Translations under genes and position numbers: made by a program
In this document: in pieces, positions 1-5,152 of the stretch
Layout: the number at the start of each line of letters is the position of its first letter
How positions within the stretch are numbered: the first letter of the stretch is position 1
NCBI GenBank assembly: GCA_021810685.1
Contig: JAJZII010000041.1
Location: 1 to 5,152 of the forward strand
Source: Microcaldota archaeon
GTDB taxonomy: Archaea > Micrarchaeota > Micrarchaeia > Micrarchaeales > Micrarchaeaceae
DNA: 5,152 bases
Direction of reading: 5' to 3'
Notes under the pieces: generated by a model
What the model was told of the DNA's origin: nothing
Database searches by the model: none
Seen by the model: only the letters and a program-made list of their open reading frames with translations

Positions 1-1
1 C

Positions 2-706
2 TTCTCGCCCAGGCTGCCTCCAGGCACCTGCACGATATTCAGGCCCTATGGGATCAACACCACTGGCAACATAGAGCAGTTCGGCATCTGCAACAGTGAG
101 CTGCCGCAGTTCGTGGGCTACATGAGCCAAGGCCAGCACAGCAACATACTAATGCACGTGCGCTCCAACACCCCGTCCTTCACAATAACATTCTGGATGG
201 AGCCCTTCAACAATGGCACCACGCCGCAGAACGTACTATATCTCCAGGGGGGCTCGTATAATCAAGCCATATACATTTACTGGGTTCCCGACCCTGCGCC
301 GCCCTACGAGCCATGGTCGTTCTACGCTCTGACCGTCAACACCACCTCAGGCAGATGGTACCTGTACACGAACGAAACCGTAACGCAGAACGGCACCACC
401 ACTTCATCACACATAACGAGCATCGACCTCGGCGGCCCGCACCCTGGCCATGGCCTCTACGCCCTGAACGCAATGGTCGCGGACGTGCAGCTCTACAACA
501 CGTCGTTCTCCCGCAGTGCGCTCAACGCAAGCTATGCCAAGGGTATAGGAGCGGATCCCAGTAACATAGTGCACCTCGTGGGCTGGTGGCCGCTGAACAG
601 CAACGTCTTCGACTACAGCGGCAACGGCAACAACTCCACGGTGCGCAACGTGACGTTCACGACTAACTGGATATACCATTACCTGCCGCCGAAGGGGAGA
701 CCTTAG
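2..706 (+). CDS. LamG-domain surface protein, pilin-like family (5' partial)
   Basis: The frame is open from the first bases of the window and ends at TAG 704-706, giving 234 visible residues; the start lies upstream. The first part has a Cys pair (C10 in PPGTCTIFRPYG, C30 in FGICNSELPQF). It is followed by a beta-rich LamG/concanavalin A-like domain (about residues 38-225) with the hallmarks ITFWMEP, WSFYALTVNTTSGRWYLYTN and VADVQLYN, then LVGWWPLN and DYSGNGNN near the end. From memory, archaeal proteins of this pattern in ARMAN/Micrarchaeota begin with a type IV pilin-like (class III) signal peptide, which would lie in the missing part; this is not seen here. About ten N-x-S/T sequons fit an exported glycoprotein. 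The likely role is as a surface or pilus-associated carbohydrate-binding or adhesion protein; the ligand is unknown. An in-frame GTG at 113 is unlikely to be the start because the family-like Cys segment precedes it. Confidence 0.85.
   Translation, partial: FSPRLPPGTCTIFRPYGINTTGNIEQFGICNSELPQFVGYMSQGQHSNILMHVRSNTPSFTITFWMEPFNNGTTPQNVLYLQGGSYNQAIYIYWVPDPAPPYEPWSFYALTVNTTSGRWYLYTNETVTQNGTTTSSHITSIDLGGPHPGHGLYALNAMVADVQLYNTSFSRSALNASYAKGIGADPSNIVHLVGWWPLNSNVFDYSGNGNNSTVRNVTFTTNWIYHYLPPKGRP
703..706. other. Overlapping convergent stop codons
   Basis: The four bases TTAG hold both stops: TAG of the LamG gene on + (704-706) and TAA of the nuclease gene on - (703-705). There is no intergenic space. 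I see no T-rich tract or hairpin just beyond either stop that would act as an archaeal terminator, so the transcripts probably run into each other. Confidence 0.9.
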
Positions 707-1350
707 AGACTGCCGTCGTAGCGCCTGTTGAGTATTTCGTGCATGCGGCGCGCCTTCTTAATACCTATCTTGTCCACTTTGGCGAGCTGCTCGGGCTTCA
801 TGTTGGCTATGCGCCTGATGGTCCCGAAGTGCGCGAGAAGTGCTTTCGCGAGCTTCGGCCCTATGCCTGGCAGGTTGCCTATCACGTACTCCTGGAACTG
901 CGCGTCTGTGTAGGCGCGAACAGCCCCTTTCAGTGATGGCCCCTGCCTGGATCCGGCCTGCTCGTGCTTCGCCATCGACCTTATCGTCTGCGCGGTGTCG
1001 CTCTCTCCGCCAGTGAACAGCACCGGCACCCCGTAGTCGACGTATATGGCTGCGATTGCGCCGTTTATCGACGCACGCCGCATGCGGAATGCCTCTGCGT
1101 TGCCCTCCACTAGCAGCACTGGAAACTCGTACGCTTCCTTAAGCCTCGTCAGCTGGTCAAAGAGCCGCCCGCTGACCAGCGAGCTCTCGAAGTCCGCTAT
1201 GGTCTTCCGCTCCACGCACAGCCTGTCGGAGATCGCATAGTCGCCCACCGGCAGTGTTCTGACCTCGATGCTCATGCCCAGGGTCTCGAGGGCCTTCAGC
1301 AGCTCGCTGTTGCGTTCCCTCTGGTCCACGATGAGCTTTAGCTCATTCAT
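703..1350 (-). CDS. XPF/Mus81/Hef-type ERCC4 nuclease with tandem HhH, no helicase domain
   Basis: A 215-residue structure-specific endonuclease expected to cut branched DNA (3' flaps, forks, nicked junctions) in repair and fork rescue. The ERCC4 domain fills about residues 4-130: IVDQRER at 7-13, then the catalytic signature GD (36-37), ERK (47-49) and D53, followed by SGRLFDQLTRL (60-70). KHEQ at 128-131 closes the nuclease domain. A helix-hairpin-helix pair follows: LPGIGPKLAKALLAHFG (160-176) and VDKIGIKKARRMHEIL (192-207), the dimerisation and DNA-binding module of the family. All catalytic residues are present. There is no SF2 helicase part as in euryarchaeal Hef, so it resembles the short crenarchaeal XPF, but I see no PCNA-binding box at the C-terminus (it ends RRYDGSL). 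The ATG at 1350 lies one base after the stop of the upstream membrane-protein gene, with AAGGGG as a weak ribosome site inside that gene. Probably co-transcribed with it. Confidence 0.93.
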   Translation of the reverse strand: MNELKLIVDQRERNSELLKALETLGMSIEVRTLPVGDYAISDRLCVERKTIADFESSLVSGRLFDQLTRLKEAYEFPVLLVEGNAEAFRMRRASINGAIAAIYVDYGVPVLFTGGESDTAQTIRSMAKHEQAGSRQGPSLKGAVRAYTDAQFQEYVIGNLPGIGPKLAKALLAHFGTIRRIANMKPEQLAKVDKIGIKKARRMHEILNRRYDGSL

Positions 1351-1354
1351 GCTA
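1350..1354 (-). other. Operon junction: stop and next start one base apart
   Basis: On the minus strand the membrane-protein stop TAG (1354-1352) is followed by a single base (1351) and then the nuclease ATG (1350-1348), reading TAGCATG. Such spacing needs one transcript and suggests translational coupling; AAGGGG about five bases before the ATG may help re-initiation. Confidence 0.8.
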
Positions 1355-3748
1355 GCCCCTTGAGAACGTGACGTTGCTTACAGCTATCGTCTCGTTACCA
1401 GTTGCGCTCAGCCCCTGCAGGAAGAGCACGGAGTTTCCGTACGGGCCAGAGACAAGAGTAGTGTTGAGCGAGTAGCTCCTGAGCGCTGTGGTGACGTTGA
1501 ACTTCGCTATCTGGTTGTAAGACGACGATGTCGTTGGCATGCCCACCGTGAGCGTGTATGTGCCTGGCACTACTGCCATAGCCCTGAAGCTTATCCTCGT
1601 CGGTATTGTATATACGGTCGAAGAGTAGAGCTTTCCCCTGAGGTCCGTCGTATTAGCATACGGCGCATATACTTGGAAAGGCATGTAGCAGCCATTCGAT
1701 GCGCATCCGTAGACGTTGGGCAGCCACATGAGGGCCGTAGTGCCGTTCACCGCGTAATAATTAGGGTAGAGATCCGGCAGGTATGGGTACACGACGTAGC
1801 TCTTGTACAAAGTTGAATTTATCGCCTGTACGTCGCTGAACGCTATCGTGGTGTTGCTGTTGTAGATTGGGCTCCCGAGCGAAGACTCGAGGTAGTTGGC
1901 GAGCTGAGACAGTCCGGAGCTCGTGTAAGCATTCTTGTTTACTGCAACTATGGTGGAGTTGTAGTTGTAGAGCGTTAGTAGGCTCTCATTGATGAGGCTC
2001 TCGTTCACCGGTGTGGGATAAGAGAACGTGCCGGAGCTCTCCAGGTTTTGCGCCTGTATCGCGAGCGGTATGTTGTAAAGTGAAAGTTCCTGCGTGTTGT
2101 TCTCGCGGCTGACGTCTCCTCCTACAAGGGGCTTGCCTGCAATGGCCTCATAATAAGTGTTGAGGCCTGGATAGAGGTTGGCCTGCGCCCCGTAGGGGTT
2201 GATCATGGCAGGCAGTATCAACATGCTGAAGTTCTCAGGAAGTGCGGCAATCTGGCTGTACAGGTGCGGCACGCTCGCGTTCGACGAGACGAGCTGCGCG
2301 AACGAGTGCGTCAGACCTATGCCAGGGCCCTCTATCACGAACAACGCGGTTATGACTGCAGCGAGGAAGAGCGCCCTATGCCTATTGTCATGAGCATGCC
2401 CCTCAAGCAGGCTCTTCATGCCTACCGCGGCGAGCATCGAGGTCGCGATGCTGAACACGAGCAGGAATCTGCCTGGCTCCCTGATTATGTTGAGTACAGG
2501 AAGAGCATGGTAAAGCAGATAAAGCTCGGGAAGGTGCGTCACGCTGCCGCCGACCTGAAGGTAGGGACCGAGAGCCAGCCATCCAAACACTATGAGGATG
2601 CCGAGCCAGAGTCTCTGAAGCTTGCGCGTCCTGTACATGCCGTAGGCTGCGAGCGCAATGACGGTGTAGCCTACGTACGCGACCCTCTCTGTTGGGTCGT
2701 AACCGAAGGTCTTCTGTACATATGAGGTAGAGCCCTTGCTGTTGAATATGCCGTTGAAGTAGCTTGGTATGAAGAACGAGCCCAGGCTGACGCTCCAGAG
2801 CTCGTTGTGTGCTGCATCGTTCAGGTAGTTGGCCTGGCTGAGCGTGCCTGGAATTGTTATGGCGTGAAGCAGCGGCAGGAAGCCCCATGAGCCAAGCACG
2901 AATGCTACCGCAACCGCAACTAACACTGATATCCAGAAGCTTTTGCTGAGCAGCAGCCTGCGCGTCTCTTTGGTAAGCAGGTACGCTATGCCGACGAGCA
3001 CGAGCAGCAGCATCAGCATTATGCCCTGCTCGACGTCACCCATAAAAACCGCAAGCACGAGCGTTATGCCAAGACCTACACCATTCTTGTACTTGTTACC
3101 GTCGTTGAGCATGCGCAGGAAAAAGTACAGCGCCAGCGGAACCCAGCCTATGGCGATCCAGTCGATGTGCGCGTACGATTGCGCCACGTGGAAGGCGCTG
3201 AACGAGAATACCAGGCCTGCTATAAATGACGCGTAGGCGTTGCGCGTCACGTACTTAGCCAGCACGTACATGCAAAGGCCTGAAACCACATAACCCAAAA
3301 GCAGCATCACGTTGTACGCGAAAGGTATGCTCACCGCCTGGAATGGCGCTGTAACGAGCGCTCCGATTGGGCTCATCGTCTGGTAAATCAGGTTTGAGCC
3401 TATCGGGTAGAAGAGTAGGTTGGTGCTCCATATGCTTTTTAAGTGCGTTACAGCATGTGCGACCCACCATATGTCCCAGAGGTTTTGGTATGTGTCGCCT
3501 CCGCTGCCTGGAGCTCTCAATGTCATGTTGGCCGTTATCGGGGCAATTACTATGAGCGCGATGACAAGATACGCGATTGCGGCAAAGACATACTCTTTCT
3601 TGATCTTCTTGCCGGCGTCCTTAAGGTACCTGCCGACGCTTTTTGCCGGTTTGCGTGAATGCTCATGCGCCGGTTTCTGCTCGCCGAAGAGCTGCGCATC
3701 GTGTTCGGTTTGCACGTCTTGGGGTTTTCCCTTTTTTTCCTCCATCAT
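1352..3748 (-). CDS. Multi-pass membrane protein, GT-C/YfhO-like glycosyltransferase with glycosylated ectodomain
   Basis: 798 residues if it starts at the first of two adjacent ATGs (3748; the second is at 3745). A charged cytoplasmic tail (1-52, rich in K, E, H) precedes the first membrane helix (about 53-71). The first outer loop holds GSGGDTYQNLWDIWW (81-95); D85 is the candidate GT-C catalytic acid. About a dozen helices run to residue 473, including the conserved-looking stretches LLFYPIGSNLIYQTMSPIGA (111-130) and NIIREPGRFLL (420-430). The rest (about 474-798) is exterior, with family-like elements VPHLYSQIAALP, AIAGKPLVGGDVSR and LGSPIYNSNTTIAFSDV, 14 N-x-S/T sequons and a Cys pair (C682, C687). 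I recognise the pattern as the broad YfhO/GT-C membrane family, which moves sugars from polyprenyl-phosphate donors outside the membrane; donor and acceptor cannot be read from the sequence. The open frame extends to 3976, but that stretch looks non-coding and overlaps the divergent gene. First gene of a probable operon with the nuclease. Confidence 0.82.
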   Translation of the reverse strand: MMEEKKGKPQDVQTEHDAQLFGEQKPAHEHSRKPAKSVGRYLKDAGKKIKKEYVFAAIAYLVIALIVIAPITANMTLRAPGSGGDTYQNLWDIWWVAHAVTHLKSIWSTNLLFYPIGSNLIYQTMSPIGALVTAPFQAVSIPFAYNVMLLLGYVVSGLCMYVLAKYVTRNAYASFIAGLVFSFSAFHVAQSYAHIDWIAIGWVPLALYFFLRMLNDGNKYKNGVGLGITLVLAVFMGDVEQGIMLMLLLVLVGIAYLLTKETRRLLLSKSFWISVLVAVAVAFVLGSWGFLPLLHAITIPGTLSQANYLNDAAHNELWSVSLGSFFIPSYFNGIFNSKGSTSYVQKTFGYDPTERVAYVGYTVIALAAYGMYRTRKLQRLWLGILIVFGWLALGPYLQVGGSVTHLPELYLLYHALPVLNIIREPGRFLLVFSIATSMLAAVGMKSLLEGHAHDNRHRALFLAAVITALFVIEGPGIGLTHSFAQLVSSNASVPHLYSQIAALPENFSMLILPAMINPYGAQANLYPGLNTYYEAIAGKPLVGGDVSRENNTQELSLYNIPLAIQAQNLESSGTFSYPTPVNESLINESLLTLYNYNSTIVAVNKNAYTSSGLSQLANYLESSLGSPIYNSNTTIAFSDVQAINSTLYKSYVVYPYLPDLYPNYYAVNGTTALMWLPNVYGCASNGCYMPFQVYAPYANTTDLRGKLYSSTVYTIPTRISFRAMAVVPGTYTLTVGMPTTSSSYNQIAKFNVTTALRSYSLNTTLVSGPYGNSVLFLQGLSATGNETIAVSNVTFSRG

Positions 3749-3810
3749 ACCATTCCAGTGAAGCGAAGAAGCTGCGGTGCAACGAGTGCTCCGCGCGCGG
3801 CATAATGCAT
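3745..3810 (-). CDS. Possible 21-residue leader ORF coupled to the membrane-protein gene
   Basis: Reading on the minus strand from ATG 3810, the ORF encodes MHYAARGALVAPQLLRFTGM plus V, then TGA (3747-3745). It is preceded by GAGGTG (3822-3817) at a six-base spacing, an excellent archaeal ribosome site, whereas the membrane-protein ATG has only a poor one. The TGA overlaps the membrane-protein start as ATGA, the usual arrangement for translational coupling. The peptide is in a different frame from the main gene and has no recognisable domain; one modest hydrophobic stretch and two Arg are all that can be said. It could be a regulatory leader, a tiny protein, or chance. A sequencing frameshift that splits one longer N-terminus is less likely, because the main protein already has a 52-residue tail before its first helix. 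Confidence 0.4.
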   Translation of the reverse strand: MHYAARGALVAPQLLRFTGMV

Positions 3811-3816
3811 AGATTA

Positions 3817-3822
3817 CACCTC
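3817..3822 (-). promoter_or_regulatory. Strong ribosome-binding site (GAGGTG)
   Basis: The minus-strand bases GAGGTG match the complement of the archaeal 16S 3' end (CACCTCC) and lie six bases before ATG 3810. They are about 70 bases before the membrane-protein ATG, too far to serve it directly. This decides the case for the leader ORF, provided transcription starts upstream of position 3822. Confidence 0.5.
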
Positions 3823-3827
3823 TAAAG

Positions 3828-3838
3828 GTTTTTATGCC
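3828..3838 (-). promoter_or_regulatory. TATA-like box for the minus-strand operon
   Basis: The minus strand reads GGCATAAAAAC, an A-rich stretch in GC-rich surroundings. Archaeal initiation normally falls about 25 bases beyond the box centre, here near 3806-3810, almost on the leader ATG at 3810. If this box is used, the leader ORF would be read as a leaderless transcript, or missed altogether, and the GAGGTG site would not be transcribed. Confidence 0.4.
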
Positions 3839-3862
3839 TGACGCGCCCCCCCTCAGAAACAG

Positions 3863-3874
3863 CTTAATTAATAT
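3863..3874. promoter_or_regulatory. Symmetric TATA-like element, possibly serving both directions
   Basis: CTTAATTAATAT contains the perfect palindrome TTAATTAA (3864-3871). On the plus strand it would place a start near 3895, 15-20 bases before the flippase ATG at 3913. On the minus strand it would place a start near 3842, giving a leader that includes the GAGGTG site before ATG 3810. It is the most AT-rich spot in the divergent region. No clear purine-rich BRE was identified. Confidence 0.5.
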
Positions 3875-3912
3875 GCGCGCACAATAGGGTGCTGAGTGGT
3901 AGTTTGGCTGAG

Positions 3913-5152
3913 ATGGCGGGCGCAGCCGAGGAGGGCAGCGCACTAGAGCTTGGGGCACGCACGGCCCGTATGGCAAGCTTCATCCTTATTAGCAAGGTGC
4001 TCTCGTTCGCGTTCCTTGCGGCGTCGTTCATAGTGGTGGCGAGGCTCCTGGGACCGAGCGTCTATGGTGTCTATGTGGTAGCGGCAGCCGTGGCAGGCAC
4101 CTTTAGTTCGTTCGGCAGCTTCGGCGTCGCCACTGCACTGAACAAGTTTGGTTCAGAGTACATGACGAAGAAGGAGCGCCAGAAGCTGAGCCCTCTTGTG
4201 TCGGACGGCCTGGCAATACTTTTCATGGCTGGTGTGGTCCTGACACTCGCCGCCATCGCCCTCAGCGTTCCGATAGCGAAGTATTCTCTCCACAATACGG
4301 CGTACGCGTACGTGATACAGGTGATTGCAGGCTCGATACTCGCATCGATGCTCTTCGGCGCAGGTTATTCGATGCTCATAGGCGTCGGCAGGTCAATGCA
4401 TGCAGGCCTGGTAATAACTTCTGGCGCATTTTTCCAGGCTGCGATAAGCATAGGCCTGGCGCTCACAGGCTTCGGCGCGCTGGCACCTGCCCTGGGTCTC
4501 GTGCTGGGCCAGGCTGCAGGTTTCCTGATAGCTATATACCTGATAACGAGAAGGAACGGAATAAGTGTTGTGGCACCCACCATTGCAGGCATAAGGCGCA
4601 TGCTGAAGTTCTCGTTGCCAGTGGCGCTCTCCAACATGTTCGGCGCCGTGATGAACAACATATCGCTGATAGTGCTGGGCCTCTTTGCCACCACCTTCAT
4701 GCTGGGCAACTTCGGCATAGCGTCGAAGGTGGGCTACATGTTCGACATAGTCTTCGGCTCCATAAGTCTTTCGCTGCTCCCTACCTTCACCGCGACGCTC
4801 GCGAATTCGAAGCTGAGCCACAGGGTGGGCGAGTTCTTCAGCTACTCCGTGTACCTTGCCTTCCTTCTCGCTGCGCCTCTGATATTCTTCGTCGCGATGC
4901 TCGCGAAGCCGGTATCTTACGTCGCATTCAGCGGCGTCTACACTCTCGCACCTCTTTACCTGAGGATTACGGCCCTCGGCCTCCTCATCTACATAGCCGG
5001 CTCGTACGCCAGCACGCTGCTAATAAGTGCAAACAAGGTGAAGAAGGTGTTGAAGTACAACGCCATACTCGCCGCAGTGCAGCTAGTGCTAGTGTTCGTA
5101 CTGGTGCCTGAGTTCAAGGGCGTAGGGCTCGTGGTGCTTATGTTCATAATAA
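3913..5152 (+). CDS. Wzx/RfbX-like polysaccharide flippase, MOP superfamily (3' partial)
   Basis: The frame is open to the window end with 413 complete codons; family members usually have roughly 450-520 residues, so only the last helices are missing. Roughly eleven to twelve hydrophobic helices are visible (for example near 20-43, 50-72, 97-121, 134-157, 188-212, 313-333 and 352-374). The N-terminal hallmark is the first helix followed by ARLLGPSVYGVYVV (43-56), typical of oligosaccharide flippases; GVGRSMHAG lies at 157-165 and FSLPVALSNMFGAVMNN at 233-249. The expected role is to turn lipid-linked oligosaccharides from the inner to the outer face of the membrane for surface glycan or glycoprotein assembly. 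I chose ATG 3913; in-frame TTG 3904 and GTG 3889 are alternatives (GGTG at 3888-3891 could be a ribosome site for TTG 3904), and the frame is closed by TAA at 3865-3867. It is divergent from the GT-C-like gene, which supports a shared surface-sugar role. Confidence 0.88.
   Translation, partial: MAGAAEEGSALELGARTARMASFILISKVLSFAFLAASFIVVARLLGPSVYGVYVVAAAVAGTFSSFGSFGVATALNKFGSEYMTKKERQKLSPLVSDGLAILFMAGVVLTLAAIALSVPIAKYSLHNTAYAYVIQVIAGSILASMLFGAGYSMLIGVGRSMHAGLVITSGAFFQAAISIGLALTGFGALAPALGLVLGQAAGFLIAIYLITRRNGISVVAPTIAGIRRMLKFSLPVALSNMFGAVMNNISLIVLGLFATTFMLGNFGIASKVGYMFDIVFGSISLSLLPTFTATLANSKLSHRVGEFFSYSVYLAFLLAAPLIFFVAMLAKPVSYVAFSGVYTLAPLYLRITALGLLIYIAGSYASTLLISANKVKKVLKYNAILAAVQLVLVFVLVPEFKGVGLVVLMFII

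Larger units (their letters stand above)
3749..3912. promoter_or_regulatory. Divergent intergenic control region
   Basis: The 164 bases between the outward-facing membrane-protein and flippase genes hold two AT-rich TATA-like elements (3828-3838 and 3863-3874), the leader ORF with its ribosome site, a run of seven C (3846-3852) and a ten-base perfect palindrome CCGCGCGCGG (3791-3800). GCATAATGC (3800-3808) beside it is also palindromic around one central base, and either could be an operator, but there is no evidence beyond symmetry. No tRNA or other RNA gene is seen. Confidence 0.6.

Noticed and set aside
2264..2888. Antisense and out-of-frame ORFs of about 150-160 codons (2264-2725 +, 2403-2888 -) within the membrane-protein gene
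   Set aside because: They lie inside a convincing membrane-protein frame, have no recognisable motifs or ribosome sites, and their composition is what GC-rich shadow frames give.
3732..3738. Run of seven A (minus strand) near the membrane-protein start as a frameshift or slippage site
   Set aside because: The frame continues sensibly through it as EEKKGK. The leader ORF stops upstream of it, so an indel here would not join the two frames.
81..3748. Identity of the large membrane protein as the oligosaccharyltransferase AglB/STT3
   Set aside because: It has GDTYQNLWDIWW in the first loop, which looks superficially similar, but I find no WWDxG motif in its exterior C-terminal domain. The overall pattern fits the YfhO-like GT-C group better.
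3791..3800. CCGCGCGCGG palindrome as a terminator hairpin or operator
   Set aside because: It has no loop and no following T tract, and alternating CG palindromes are expected now and then in GC-rich sequence. Kept only as a note in the control region.
3367..3825. Several plus-strand ORFs of 60-113 codons opposite the start of the membrane-protein gene
   Set aside because: They overlap each other in different frames, are Cys- and Ser-rich with no domain, and are antisense to a well-supported coding frame.
3749..3976. In-frame 76-codon N-terminal extension of the membrane protein from ATG 3976
   Set aside because: It is Cys-, Arg- and Pro-rich without domain character, crosses the TATA-like boxes and the C7 run, and overlaps the divergent flippase start. 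The MMEEKK start fits a cytoplasmic tail before the first helix much better.
4071..4821. Minus-strand ORFs opposite the flippase (4071-4295, 4365-4718, 4393-4821)
   Set aside because: The plus-strand frame reads as a continuous flippase with family motifs; the opposite frames are mirror effects of its Ala, Gly and Leu codons.
1..5152. CRISPR array, tRNA or rRNA genes, insertion sequence or attachment site
   Set aside because: No regularly spaced direct repeats, no tRNA-like T-loop with matching arms, no transposase-like frame and no terminal inverted repeats were seen; nearly all of the window is filled by four genes.

Overview
The window looks like a compact archaeal genome, most likely a DPANN lineage of the Micrarchaeota/ARMAN type. 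The clues are an N-terminally cut LamG surface protein with a Cys-containing segment and a GWWPLN...DYSGNGN ending that I associate with pilin-like LamG proteins of that group, a stand-alone XPF/Hef-type nuclease, TATA-like boxes instead of bacterial -35/-10 promoters, a GAGGTG ribosome site, heavy ATA (Ile) and AGG (Arg) codon use, and dense N-x-S/T sequons in predicted exported domains. The taxonomic call rests on remembered family patterns, not on a search.

Layout: (1) positions 2-706, + strand, the C-terminal part of a secreted LamG-domain surface protein; its start lies outside the window. (2) 703-1350, - strand, a 215-residue ERCC4-(HhH)2 structure-specific DNA nuclease, convergent with and overlapping the LamG gene at the stop codons. 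(3) 1352-3748, - strand, a 798-residue multi-pass membrane protein of the GT-C/YfhO-like glycosyltransferase type with a long sequon-rich exterior C-terminal domain; it lies upstream of the nuclease with a single base between them, so the two are probably one operon. (4) 3745-3810, - strand, a possible 21-codon leader ORF with a strong ribosome site whose stop overlaps the membrane-protein start (ATGA). (5) A short divergent intergenic region with TATA-like boxes for both directions. (6) 3913 to the window end, + strand, a Wzx/RfbX-like polysaccharide flippase of the MOP superfamily, cut at its C-terminus.

The membrane glycosyltransferase-like protein and the divergent flippase plausibly act in making and exporting lipid-linked sugars for the cell surface, and the LamG protein is the kind of exported protein that could be modified. 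The nuclease belongs to DNA repair and appears to be only a co-transcribed passenger. No tRNA, rRNA, CRISPR array, insertion sequence or obvious mobile element was seen, and no clearly new multi-gene system. The most unusual point is the apparent translationally coupled leader ORF in front of the membrane protein.
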